A stretch of DNA of 64,000 bases from the NCBI RefSeq assembly GCF_002283365.1, contig NZ_MQWD01000001.1, positions 2,885,749-2,949,748 on the forward strand, written 5' to 3'. The position numbers and the translations under genes are program-made. The notes under the pieces are model-generated. The model had not been told where the DNA came from and did no database searches. It saw only the letters and a program-made list of their open reading frames with translations. Of this stretch, positions 53,004-62,092 are shown in pieces. This DNA comes from Rubrivirga marina (GTDB taxonomy: Bacteria > Bacteroidota > Rhodothermia > Rhodothermales > Rubricoccaceae). Position 1 is the first letter of the stretch. Each line of letters opens with the position of its first letter.

Positions 53004-55364
53004 ATGCCCGAACTCCCGTATCCGACGGTAACGGATCGCACCTCCCCCGGCGCGCCCTATCGGGGGGAGGAGCCGTTCTACTACGGTGATCAGGACGGCC
53101 TCGACCTCCGGGCCTTGCTCGACATCTTGCTCCGCGGGAAGTGGATCATCCTCGCGACGATGCTCGCGCTGGCGGTCCCGGTCGTCCTCTATTCGATCGT
53201 GAGCCCGTCGAAGTACCGCGCGTACTCGATCCTGCTCGTCGACAAGACGGACACGGACCTCGCCGACGTGCTCCCGGAGCAGGTGCCGACGGCGTTCTGG
53301 CGACAGGAGCGGAATCTGAGCAACGAGCTTCTCGTGCTCGACCAGTCGACGGAGTTGGCGGAGAGCGTGGCGCGGCGTCTCATGGAGGCCGGCAGGGTGC
53401 CCGGCACCGAGCGGCCGCTTTCGATCCTGAACGACGACGACCCCGCCACGCCGCTGACCGTCGAGGAAGTGGCCTTCCGGCTCCAGAAGGAGTACATCAA
53501 CTCGTCGATGGAGACGGGCGGCGCCGACGCCATCCGCGTCAACGCCGTGAGCACCGACCCCGCCGAGGCCGCGCTCATCGCCAACGCCTTCTCCGAGGCC
53601 TTCGCCGACCTCACGCAGGACCAGAGCCGGTCCAGCGCGTCCGCTTCGCGCGAGTTCCTGGAGGACCAAGTCGAGACCCAGAACGAGCGCCTCCGCGAAG
53701 CCGACGCGGCCGTCGAGGACTACATGCTCCAGGAAGGGGCCGTCGCGCTCCAGGAGGAGACGACCCGGCTCGTCGACCAGATCGCCACGCTCGACGCCCG
53801 CCGCGACCAGGCGTCCGTCAACCTCCAGACGAAACGGGCCGAGCTGGCGGCGCTCCAAGGCGAGCTCGCCCGCCTCGAAGGCCAACTCGGCGACCGCCTC
53901 TCGTCGAACCTCGACGGGCAGCTCGTGACGGTCCGCGAGCAGATCCAGCAGCTCCGCGGCGAGCTCGAGACGTTCTACAGTCAGAACCCGGCCCTCCGGA
54001 CGAACCCGAATCCGCCGGCCAACATCGCCCGGCTCCGTAGCGAGCTGCAGCGGGCCGAGTCCGAACAGGACCGGATCGCGCGGGCGCTCTCGGAGCAGTC
54101 GCTCGCCTCCAGCACCGGCCCGAACGACCAGGCCTCGGGCTTCTCACGCGCGGCCGAGCTCCGTTCGCAGATCTCGGCGGCGCGCGTCGCCGTCCGAGGT
54201 CTCGAGGCCGAAGTCCGCCAGGTGGGGGCGCGTCTCGGCCAGTATGAGGGCGAGCTGTCGAGCGTCCCCGAGCAGTCGATCGAGCTGGCCCAGCTCGAGC
54301 GGGACCGCCGCGCCGCCGAGACGCTCTACGGCGCCCTCGAGCAGAACCTCCAGCAGGCCCGCGTCGCCGAACAGTCGCAACTGGGCTACGCCCGGGTGAT
54401 CCGCCCGGCGTTCCCGCCCACTCGTGCGTTCTCGCCGCTCCGTGTCCGCAACACGGTCCTCGCACTGCTTTGCGGCCTCGTGTTCGGAGGGCTCCTCGCC
54501 ATCGGCCGGGTCAAGCTCGACCACCGCATCCACACGCCCGACGACCTCGGCAAGCTGGGCTTCCCGGTCATCGGGACGGTCCCGAGCACCGACACCCTGG
54601 TCAAGGAGGAGTACGGCGGCGCCGAGGCCGCCGAGGTCAACGGCCGGATGGTCGACACCCACGTCGTGTCGCTCCTCAACCCGATGGCGACGGCCAGCGA
54701 GTCGTACCGCGCGCTCCGGACCAACATCCAGTTCAGCCGGCCCGATGTCGTCGTCCAGACGATCCTCGTGACGAGCGCGAACCCGGGCGAGGGCAAGTCG
54801 GTCACGTCGTCGAACCTCGCCGTCGTGTTCGCGCAGGCCGGCCGCCGTGTGCTTCTCGTCGACTCCGACCTCCGCCGGCCGACGGTCCACAAGAAGCTCG
54901 GCATCCCGCGTGAGCCCGGCCTCGTCCAGGAGCTGTTCACCGACGACGAGATCAACCCCGACGCGCTCGACCGACTCGCCGACGATCTCTACGTCCTCCC
55001 GGCCGGCTCGATCGCGCCGAACCCGTCGGAGCTCATCGGGTCACGCCGGATGCGCGACTTGATCGAGGACATGCGTTCGAAGTTCGACATCATCATCTTC
55101 GACGCCCCGCCGATCCTGGCCGCCACCGACGCCGTCCTCCTCTCGACCCAGTGCGACGCGACGCTCGTGATCGCGCGGGCCGGCGAGACGAAGGACTTCG
55201 AGCTCCAGTCGGCCATGACGGCCCTCGCCGACGTTGGGACGAAGCCGAGCGGGCTCGTGCTCAACGCGTTCGACGTCCGCCAAGCCTACGGCTATCGGTA
55301 CAAGTACGCGTACCGCTACGGCAGCTCCTACGGCTACGGCAGCAGCAAGGTCACGGAGGCCTAG
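53004..55364 (+). CDS. Polysaccharide co-polymerase with tyrosine autokinase domain (Wzc-like)
   Basis: The 786-residue product has a Wzz-type N-terminus with a membrane helix at about 48-70, a long periplasmic coiled coil (about 200-430), a second helix near 475-495 and a cytoplasmic BY-kinase: Walker A SANPGEGKSV with K598, Walker A' VLLVDSDLRRPTVHK and Walker B IIIFDAPPI. The C-terminus carries a cluster of seven to eight tyrosines within about 20 residues, the usual autophosphorylation sites. It sets chain length and drives export in Wzx/Wzy pathways. The SLBB export gene follows after 61 bases. Confidence 0.94.
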   Translation: MPELPYPTVTDRTSPGAPYRGEEPFYYGDQDGLDLRALLDILLRGKWIILATMLALAVPVVLYSIVSPSKYRAYSILLVDKTDTDLADVLPEQVPTAFWRQERNLSNELLVLDQSTELAESVARRLMEAGRVPGTERPLSILNDDDPATPLTVEEVAFRLQKEYINSSMETGGADAIRVNAVSTDPAEAALIANAFSEAFADLTQDQSRSSASASREFLEDQVETQNERLREADAAVEDYMLQEGAVALQEETTRLVDQIATLDARRDQASVNLQTKRAELAALQGELARLEGQLGDRLSSNLDGQLVTVREQIQQLRGELETFYSQNPALRTNPNPPANIARLRSELQRAESEQDRIARALSEQSLASSTGPNDQASGFSRAAELRSQISAARVAVRGLEAEVRQVGARLGQYEGELSSVPEQSIELAQLERDRRAAETLYGALEQNLQQARVAEQSQLGYARVIRPAFPPTRAFSPLRVRNTVLALLCGLVFGGLLAIGRVKLDHRIHTPDDLGKLGFPVIGTVPSTDTLVKEEYGGAEAAEVNGRMVDTHVVSLLNPMATASESYRALRTNIQFSRPDVVVQTILVTSANPGEGKSVTSSNLAVVFAQAGRRVLLVDSDLRRPTVHKKLGIPREPGLVQELFTDDEINPDALDRLADDLYVLPAGSIAPNPSELIGSRRMRDLIEDMRSKFDIIIFDAPPILAATDAVLLSTQCDATLVIARAGETKDFELQSAMTALADVGTKPSGLVLNAFDVRQAYGYRYKYAYRYGSSYGYGSSKVTEA

Positions 55365-55425
55365 CCTCGGCGTCCGTCTTCGTCCCCCCACCCCCGGTCG
55401 TTCGCGCGGCCGACGCGTCCGAGCC

Positions 55426-56205
55426 ATGCGCCGTCTCGCCGTTCTCGTTTTTCTCGCCGCCTCGGTGGTCGCGTCGGCACAGCCGACCGACGAGCGTGGC
55501 GTGCTCGGGCTCGTGGAGGGCCGCGAGGCCACGCCCGGTGGGTACTTCTACAACGCGCTCCCGGGCCAGCCCGTGACGCGCGTCTACGTCTGGGGCCGCG
55601 TGCTCCGTCCCGGCGTCTACGATGTCGGACCCGACTTCGACCTGGGCGGCGTCTTGAGCATGGCTGGCGTGACGAGCGAGCGGACGCCCCTCGAAGGTGA
55701 CCCCGAACTCATGCTTCGCCTCTTCCGCGCCGGCCAGACGGAGCCCGTCTACGAGACGACCGTCGACCGGTTCGTGGCCGATCCCGCGGCGCCCGACATC
55801 GAGTACGGCGACGTGATCGCGGTCGAGGCCGAGGGCGTGGCGCGCGTGGCCGTGATCGGCTCCGTGCTCCGGCCCGGGACGTACGAGGTCGGCCCGACGT
55901 TCTCGTCGCGCGACGCGCTCGCGCTCGCCGGGGGCCCCCGCCTGGACCCCCTCGAGTCCAGCGCCGAACGGACGACGACGGTCCGGATCTTTCGGACGGG
56001 CGGTGGTGAGGAGCCCGACTATCGCGAGACGCTCCAATCGTTCCTCGGCGGTCCGGCACCGGCTCTCCAGGACGGGGACGTGATTGAGGTCGAGACCCGA
56101 ATCAAGGAGGGCTGGAGCCGGCGCGACGTCCTGACAGCTGCCGGCGTCGTGACCTCAGGCGTGATCGCGGCCGTCCAACTCTACCGCGTCCTCTCGGCCG
56201 ACTAG
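55426..56205 (+). CDS. SLBB-domain polysaccharide export protein, short Wza-like
   Basis: The 259-residue product has a signal peptide (SVVASAQ), two SLBB units (about 50-130, VYVWGRVLRPGVYDVGP; about 140-220, VAVIGSVLRPGTYEVGP) and a C-terminal hydrophobic helix (VLTAAGVVTSGVIAAVQLY). Proteins of the Wza group normally have a Poly_export domain before the SLBB units and are lipoproteins; I see neither here. It probably forms the envelope exit channel or a channel part together with the upstream kinase. Another gene may provide the missing domain. Confidence 0.82.
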   Translation: MRRLAVLVFLAASVVASAQPTDERGVLGLVEGREATPGGYFYNALPGQPVTRVYVWGRVLRPGVYDVGPDFDLGGVLSMAGVTSERTPLEGDPELMLRLFRAGQTEPVYETTVDRFVADPAAPDIEYGDVIAVEAEGVARVAVIGSVLRPGTYEVGPTFSSRDALALAGGPRLDPLESSAERTTTVRIFRTGGGEEPDYRETLQSFLGGPAPALQDGDVIEVETRIKEGWSRRDVLTAAGVVTSGVIAAVQLYRVLSAD

Positions 56206-56207
56206 AG

Positions 56208-57227
56208 ATGCCTTCTCCGACTGGGATCCTCGTCACTGGCGCCGCCGGCTTCATCGGGTCTGCCTTCGTGCGATCGGCACTGGAGCGCCGGCCGGGGGCC
56301 CCCGTCGTCTCGCTCGACGCGCTGACCTACGCTGGCTCTCTGGAGAACCTCCGCGACCTCCCTGAGCCCGACCGACACACGTTCGTTGAGGGCGACGTCC
56401 GCGACGGGGCGCTCGTTCGCCGGCTTATCCAGGAGCACGGGGTCCGCCTCGTGGTCCACCTGGCGGCCGAATCGCACGTGGACCGGTCGATCACGGGGCC
56501 GAGCGCGTTCGTCGAGACCAACGTGCTGGGCACGCAGGCGCTCCTCGACGCGTGTCGTGAGGCGGAGGGCGTCCGGTTCCACCACGTCTCGACGGACGAA
56601 GTCTATGGCGACCTCGGTCCCGACGACCCGGCGTTCACGGAGCGGACGCCCTACGCGCCGTCGTCGCCGTACTCGGCCTCGAAGGCAGGGTCCGACCACC
56701 TCGTCCGCGCCTACGCCCGGACGTATGGCTTGCCGGTGACGATCACGAACTGCTCCAACAACTACGGCCCGCGGCAGTACCCCGAGAAGCTGATCCCGGT
56801 CGTCATCCAGCGCGCCGTCGCGGGCGAGCCGATCCCGGTCTACGGCGACGGTGGCAACGTCCGAGATTGGCTCTACGTGGGCGACCACTGCGATGCGATC
56901 TGGGCTGTCATCGATCGGGGCGCCCTCGGCGAGACCTACAACGTCGGCGGGAACGCCGAGGTGGACAACCTCACCCTCGTCAACACACTCTGCGCCATCC
57001 TCGACGACCGCCGGCCCGACGGCGCCCCGCACGCTGACCTCATCGAGTTCGTGGCGGACCGTCCAGGGCACGATCGGCGCTACGCCGTCGACACGACCAA
57101 GATCGGGGGGATCGGGTGGTCGCCTCGGCAGTCGCTCCGGTCCGGGCTCGAGGCCACCGTCGACTGGTACCTCGGTCACCAGGACTGGATCGACGCAGTC
57201 CTCCACCGCAACCACGCCCCCACGTGA
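56208..57227 (+). CDS. rfbB: dTDP-glucose 4,6-dehydratase
   Basis: This 339-residue enzyme has the NAD-binding [19 protein letters not shown], the [15 protein letters not shown] segment, the [13 protein letters not shown] active site and [15 protein letters not shown] (Y and K). It forms dTDP-4-keto-6-deoxyglucose for deoxysugar synthesis. It starts two bases after the SLBB gene and overlaps rfbA by four bases. The rfbC and rfbD genes for rhamnose are not in the window. Confidence 0.95.
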   Translation: MPSPTGILVTGAAGFIGSAFVRSALERRPGAPVVSLDALTYAGSLENLRDLPEPDRHTFVEGDVRDGALVRRLIQEHGVRLVVHLAAESHVDRSITGPSAFVETNVLGTQALLDACREAEGVRFHHVSTDEVYGDLGPDDPAFTERTPYAPSSPYSASKAGSDHLVRAYARTYGLPVTITNCSNNYGPRQYPEKLIPVVIQRAVAGEPIPVYGDGGNVRDWLYVGDHCDAIWAVIDRGALGETYNVGGNAEVDNLTLVNTLCAILDDRRPDGAPHADLIEFVADRPGHDRRYAVDTTKIGGIGWSPRQSLRSGLEATVDWYLGHQDWIDAVLHRNHAPT

Positions 57228-58093
57228 AAGGCATCCTCCTCGCCGGCGGCCATGGGACCCGCCTGCACCCGGCGACGGTCGCTGTCAGCAAGCAGCTGCT
57301 GCCGGTCTACGACAAGCCCATGGTGTACTACCCGCTGAGCACGCTGATGCTCGCGGGGATCCGGGACGTCCTCGTCATTTCGACGCCTGAGGCGCTCCCG
57401 TCCTTCCGGCACCTCCTCGGTGACGGGTCGCAGTGGGGGATCGCGCTGTCGTATCGGCAGCAAGACGAGCCTCGTGGGCTGGCGGACGCGTTTCGCATCG
57501 GCGCCGACTTCCTTGATGGGTCGCCGGTCATGATGATCCTCGGCGACAACGTGCTCTATGGGAGCGGCCTCTCGAACCAACTCCAGCGTGCGGCGACCGT
57601 CACAGACGGGGCCCGGATCTTCGCGTACCCGGTCCGTGACCCGCGGCGCTATGGCGTCGTCGAGGTCGACGCGGACGGGCGGGCGGTCGGCATCGAGGAG
57701 AAGCCGGCCGCGCCCCGGTCCAACCTCGCCGTCGCCGGGCTCTACGCCTACGGCCCCGACGTCGTAGACGTGGCCGCGGATCTCAAGCCGTCGGCGCGCG
57801 GCGAGCTCGAGATCACCGACGTTAACCGCCACTATCTCGAGGTGGGCACGCTCGAGGTCGAGGTGATGGGCCGGGGTGTGGCGTGGCTCGATGCCGGGAC
57901 GCACGAGTCGCTGCTCGACGCCTCGGCGTTCGTCCATTCGGTCCAGGCCCGCCAGGGGCTGATGATCGCGTGCCCCGAGGAGATCGCGTACCGGCAGGGG
58001 TTCATCGACCGCGCCGACCTCGCGGCGCTCGGGGAGAGGCTCGCCCCGAACGCCTACCGCGACTACGTCCTCGCCCTCGCGGCATCGTCGTAA
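57224..58093 (+). CDS. rfbA: Glucose-1-phosphate thymidylyltransferase
   Basis: The 289-residue enzyme makes dTDP-glucose. The nucleotide-binding motif reads [14 protein letters not shown] (H where serine is common), followed by [33 protein letters not shown] and [11 protein letters not shown]. Translation starts at the GTG that overlaps rfbB by four bases. Gene order B-A is the reverse of the reaction order. Confidence 0.95.
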   Translation: MKGILLAGGHGTRLHPATVAVSKQLLPVYDKPMVYYPLSTLMLAGIRDVLVISTPEALPSFRHLLGDGSQWGIALSYRQQDEPRGLADAFRIGADFLDGSPVMMILGDNVLYGSGLSNQLQRAATVTDGARIFAYPVRDPRRYGVVEVDADGRAVGIEEKPAAPRSNLAVAGLYAYGPDVVDVAADLKPSARGELEITDVNRHYLEVGTLEVEVMGRGVAWLDAGTHESLLDASAFVHSVQARQGLMIACPEEIAYRQGFIDRADLAALGERLAPNAYRDYVLALAASS

Positions 58094-58150
58094 CGTCGGA
58101 CGGGCGACTGTTGCGACCTTGAGCGCCCGCCGGTCCCGTGTCTCCGCCCC

Positions 58151-59071
58151 GTGCCGACCCCTGACTTCCTGATCCTCGGCGCGCCGAAGTGCGGGACGAC
58201 CGCGCTCTGGCACTACCTCGACGCGCACCCCGAGGTGACGATGGCGTCGGTCAAGGAGCCGCGGTTCTTCACCCGGCAGGGGGGAGGGCTCGCGCGGGGC
58301 GAGGTCAACGACCAGATGCCGCGCGCGGGGACCTACGACCGGGGGAGCGAGTGGTACGACGGCCTGTTTGCCCACGCCGCTCCGGGCTCGAGTCGAGGCG
58401 AGGCCTCGACGGTGTACTGCGTGGCGCCCGACGCGCCCGACCTGATCCATTCCAACGCCCCCGACGTCCGCCTGGTGCTGATGGTCCGCGACCCGGTCGA
58501 CCGGATGTACTCGCACTATTGGCAGGAGCGGAAGGCGGGCTGGGACCCCGGCCCGTTCGCCGACCTCGTCGCCTCCGGCCACCCGCGCGCCCGGTACTAC
58601 GAGGCCGCCAGCCATTACGCCGACACCGTCGAGCGCTACCTCGCCCACTTCGGCCGTGACCAACTCCTGGTCGTCGCGAAAGAAGACCTAGACGCCGACC
58701 CGGCCTCGGCGCTCACCCGAATCCAGCGACACATCGGGGTCGACCCGACGTTCCGCCCACCGACGCTCGGCCGGCGGTTCAACGTCCAGCGGGTGCCGCG
58801 CTTCCCGGCCCTCCGGCGCCTCGGCGAGTGGGCGCGGGCGACGGTGGGCGCGCGCCTGCCCGACGCGGTCCGCCAGCCGCTCGGGCGGGCGCAGCGGGCC
58901 GTCGAGCGCGGCCTCTCGACCGAGCTCGACTACGAGCCGCTCCACCCCTCGCTCCGGGCGGAGCTTCTGCCGCGGTTCGAGGCCGACGTCGAACTCGTCG
59001 AGGTGTGGACCGGCCGGCCTCGGCCGGCATGGCGGACCGCCGACGAGCCTGCCGAGGCGACCGAGTCGTGA
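58151..59071 (+). CDS. Carbohydrate sulfotransferase (PAPS-dependent)
   Basis: The 306-residue product begins with the 5'-phosphosulfate loop FLILGAPKCGTTALWHYL; KEPRFFT and LVLMVRDPVDRMYSHYWQE supply the 3'-phosphate site (R and S). This is the sulfotransferase family that acts on glycans such as heparan sulfate. It would put sulfate on the polysaccharide or a lipid-linked precursor. The start is GTG; the stop overlaps the flippase GTG by four bases. Confidence 0.9.
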   Translation: MPTPDFLILGAPKCGTTALWHYLDAHPEVTMASVKEPRFFTRQGGGLARGEVNDQMPRAGTYDRGSEWYDGLFAHAAPGSSRGEASTVYCVAPDAPDLIHSNAPDVRLVLMVRDPVDRMYSHYWQERKAGWDPGPFADLVASGHPRARYYEAASHYADTVERYLAHFGRDQLLVVAKEDLDADPASALTRIQRHIGVDPTFRPPTLGRRFNVQRVPRFPALRRLGEWARATVGARLPDAVRQPLGRAQRAVERGLSTELDYEPLHPSLRAELLPRFEADVELVEVWTGRPRPAWRTADEPAEATES

Positions 59072-60561
59072 GCGCGAGCACAACCGCCACGGCGGGCAAG
59101 GGCGGCAAGCGGATGGGGATGGCGTCGGCGATCTACGTCGGCGGGGCGCTCTTGGCGAAAGTCGCCAAGTTCCTCCTCGTCCCGTTCTACGTCCACTACC
59201 TGACGCTGGCCGAGGTCGGGATCGTGGTCTTCCTCCAGGCTGTGTCGTACGCCCTCGCGCGTGTCTTCCCGCTCGGCCTGGGCCAAGCCGTCAAACGTTA
59301 TTACGTCGAGTTCGACGACGTCTTCGAGGCGGACCGGTTCACGGCGGGCATCTGGTGGACCGTCACGGCCGCCGCCGTCGGGCTCGCGGCGCTGCTCATG
59401 GGCACGGCCCCGATCTGGGGGCAGGTCATCGGGTCGCAGATCGCGACGTCGCTCATCGTCCTGGCCGTCGCCGACGCCGCCCTTCAAGGGATCGGGACGA
59501 TCCCGCTGATGCGCTACATCGTGCGCCAGGAGCCCATGGCCCACAGCGCGTTCTCGATCGTCCAGATCGTCTCCGTGACCGCCGCCGTGGTCTTGTTCGT
59601 CGCGGGGTTCGGGTGGGGCGTCGAGGGCGTGATCTGGGGCGAGATCGTCGGGTACGGCGTGTGGGCGCTCGCCTCGGCCGTGATCGTCAACGCGCCGGCC
59701 CGCTGGCGGCCGACGTTCGGGCGCCTCCGCGAGGCGTTCCGCTACTCGATCGTGCTCCTCCCTCACCTCGTGTTCGTCTGGGGCATCACGTTCGCCGACC
59801 GGCTCATTTTGGAGGCGCAGGTGAGCCTCGACGCCCTCGGCGTCTACGGCGTCGGCTACCAGATGGCGACGGTCCTGACGATGGTCAGCATCGCGATCTC
59901 GAACGCGTGGCTCGCGCGATTCTTCCGGACCGGTGAGGGGGAGGGCGGCTCCGCAGAGTACGCGCGCACGTTCTCGGCCATCTCGATCCTCACGCTGTTC
60001 CTCGCGCTCGGCTTGTTCGTCTTCGCCGACGAGATCATCGCGGTTGTCGCCAACCGCGAATACGCCGGGGCGGTTCTGATCCTCCGGCTCGTCGTCGTAG
60101 CCCACGTCTTCCACGCGGCGAACCAGTTCTTTATGCTGCCCCTGTTCCTCGTGAAGCAGACGCGGCACATCTCGACCTCGACCGGGCTCGGGCTGGTCGT
60201 CAACGTAGTCGCCAACCTCCTTCTGATCCCAGCCCTGGGGATTGTCGGCGCGGCGGCGGCCACGATCGCAGGCTATCTCGCCGCGACCCTGTCGTCGTTC
60301 GCGTTCGCCCGACGAGGGTACCCGGTTCGACCCGAGTGGCGAGCGCTGGCCATCGCCGCAGCGGTCGCGACCGCGCTCGCCGTCGCGGCGCTGGCGCTGC
60401 CCCTGCACGGAGGCTCCATACTCGCAATCCTAGCAAAACTGGGGCTGTGCGTAGCTTTCCCGCTCGTCCTCCTCCTCTGGCCCGGACGGCCCGTCCTCGA
60501 CCGCGCCGATCTCTCGAAGCTGACCCGTCAGCTTCCCGGGATCGGCCGCCGTTCGGGCTGA
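59068..60561 (+). CDS. Polysaccharide flippase, Wzx/MATE-like
   Basis: The 497-residue product has about 12-14 membrane helices in the polysaccharide-biosynthesis flippase pattern (FLLVPFYVHYLTLAEVGIVVFLQ at the first helices, ALGVYGVGYQMATVLTMV in the middle). It would turn lipid-linked repeat units to the periplasmic side. The last 30 residues are hydrophilic. The GTG start overlaps the sulfotransferase stop. It is followed by a polymerase gene after 22 bases. Confidence 0.87.
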   Translation: MSASTTATAGKGGKRMGMASAIYVGGALLAKVAKFLLVPFYVHYLTLAEVGIVVFLQAVSYALARVFPLGLGQAVKRYYVEFDDVFEADRFTAGIWWTVTAAAVGLAALLMGTAPIWGQVIGSQIATSLIVLAVADAALQGIGTIPLMRYIVRQEPMAHSAFSIVQIVSVTAAVVLFVAGFGWGVEGVIWGEIVGYGVWALASAVIVNAPARWRPTFGRLREAFRYSIVLLPHLVFVWGITFADRLILEAQVSLDALGVYGVGYQMATVLTMVSIAISNAWLARFFRTGEGEGGSAEYARTFSAISILTLFLALGLFVFADEIIAVVANREYAGAVLILRLVVVAHVFHAANQFFMLPLFLVKQTRHISTSTGLGLVVNVVANLLLIPALGIVGAAAATIAGYLAATLSSFAFARRGYPVRPEWRALAIAAAVATALAVAALALPLHGGSILAILAKLGLCVAFPLVLLLWPGRPVLDRADLSKLTRQLPGIGRRSG

Positions 60562-60583
60562 CCCGCCTCCGGCGTTCTCTCGG

Positions 60584-62092
60584 ATGCTCCCCCATCCCCC
60601 CAGTCTCCGGGCTCCGAGTCGCCGCCGCGCCGCCGCGCGCCGCCGCGACCGCCTGACAGGCGCCCGTCGGGCGCTGATCGGGGGCGGGCTGGCCGTCGTC
60701 GCGGTCGCCTTCGTCTTGGCCGGCGCCTCGCTCGTTCTCCACGGGTCCGTCGACTACGCGCTGCTGGGGGCGGCCGGCGGTGCCTGCCTCCTGGTGCTCC
60801 TCTCGGTTCCGATGCTCAAGCCGGACTACGAGATCGTCGAGCCGATCAGCTTTGTGATGCTGGCGACGGCCATCGGGGTGACACTCAAGCCGGCGTGGTT
60901 GGCATTCGGCCCGGAGGCCGCGCGCGACTTTCTCCTGTTGAACCGGCTCGAGCCGGCCTTCCTGGTCAATGCGGTGGCGCTCGTCCTGTTCGGCCTGCTG
61001 GCGTTCGCAGCCGGCTACCTGTTCCAGGTCCCCGCGCCTCGTCTCGCACGGTCCCGACTCTTTGCCACGGAGGCGTGGAGCCGCTGGCGGATCCTGCTCG
61101 TGGCCGCCGCCGCGCTCACGATCGCCCTCGTGTCGATGTCGCTCTACCTCAGCAAGCTGGGGCTGACGGGCGTGATCGAGGACTTCTCGCGCAAGCGGTT
61201 CTACACGGTCGAGGGGGCCGAGTACGCGCGGAGCGCGCTGGGCTACTACCGCTGGGGGGCGTCCGTGACCGGCCCCGTGTTCCTCTTCGTTCTCGCCTGG
61301 GCGCTCACCAAGCGGACCCGCCTCGGGCTCGTCGAGGGGGCGGTCATCGTCGCGCTCGTGCTCATGGCGGTGGTCTTCCCGTTCTTCAACAGCAGCCGGA
61401 CGAAGGTGCTGATGGTGCTCATCCAGGCCCTCGTGATCTGGCGGTGCACGCGGGGTGGGATCCCGAAGACGGTGCTCGTAGGCGGGTCGGTCGGCATCCT
61501 CGCGCTCCTCCTCATCCTGACCGCGCTCCGGCCGAGGCAGGGAGACCTGTCGGATGCCGGCTCCGTGTTTGGGGCGCAGGCGCTGCTCGAGACGACGGTC
61601 GGCGGGCGGCACTTCATGGACCTCACGAAGACGGCCCACATCATCGAGGGCGTCCCGGAGCAGCTTCCGTATCAGTACGGCGAGTCGTACGCCGCGTGGG
61701 CGTTCATGCCGATCCCCCGGACCGTCTGGCTCAATAAGCCCCCGCTCGGGGCTGGCCCGTTGATCGGCCAGAACATCTTCAATATGCGGTACGCGGGCGT
61801 GCCGCCAGGGATGATCGCCGAGGCCTATCTCAACTTCGGGATCCTTGGGATCGTCCTCGTGCCGTTCCTTCTGGGGGTCGGGATGCGGTGGGTGTACGAG
61901 GCCTTCAAGCCGGTCCTCCACCACACCGCCGGCGCCACGCTGTACGCCGTCACCGTCATCCCGGTCGGGTGGACGACGGTGACGGGTGGGTTCAGCCAGA
62001 TGATGGTGGCGCTCATGGTGGCGGCGGTGCCCCTCATCGCCATCGTGCTGTTCGTCCGGGTGCGTCGGAGGTTCGTGCCGCATGCTGTTTAA
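60584..62092 (+). CDS. O-antigen/exopolysaccharide polymerase, Wzy-like
   Basis: The 502-residue protein has an arginine-rich N-terminus and then about 10-12 membrane helices with a large central loop (about 320-420) holding the WLNKPPLGAGPLIGQNIF and GMIAEAYLNFGILG segments found in Wzy-type polymerases. It would join repeat units. Sequence conservation is low in this family, so the assignment rests on topology, the loop and position between Wzx and MBOAT genes. It overlaps the next gene by 11 bases. Confidence 0.75.
   Translation: MLPHPPSLRAPSRRRAAARRRDRLTGARRALIGGGLAVVAVAFVLAGASLVLHGSVDYALLGAAGGACLLVLLSVPMLKPDYEIVEPISFVMLATAIGVTLKPAWLAFGPEAARDFLLLNRLEPAFLVNAVALVLFGLLAFAAGYLFQVPAPRLARSRLFATEAWSRWRILLVAAAALTIALVSMSLYLSKLGLTGVIEDFSRKRFYTVEGAEYARSALGYYRWGASVTGPVFLFVLAWALTKRTRLGLVEGAVIVALVLMAVVFPFFNSSRTKVLMVLIQALVIWRCTRGGIPKTVLVGGSVGILALLLILTALRPRQGDLSDAGSVFGAQALLETTVGGRHFMDLTKTAHIIEGVPEQLPYQYGESYAAWAFMPIPRTVWLNKPPLGAGPLIGQNIFNMRYAGVPPGMIAEAYLNFGILGIVLVPFLLGVGMRWVYEAFKPVLHHTAGATLYAVTVIPVGWTTVTGGFSQMMVALMVAAVPLIAIVLFVRVRRRFVPHAV

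Noticed and set aside
56208-58093. Complete dTDP-rhamnose operon
   Set aside because: Only rfbB and rfbA are present; rfbC and rfbD are not in the window, so the end sugar cannot be called rhamnose.
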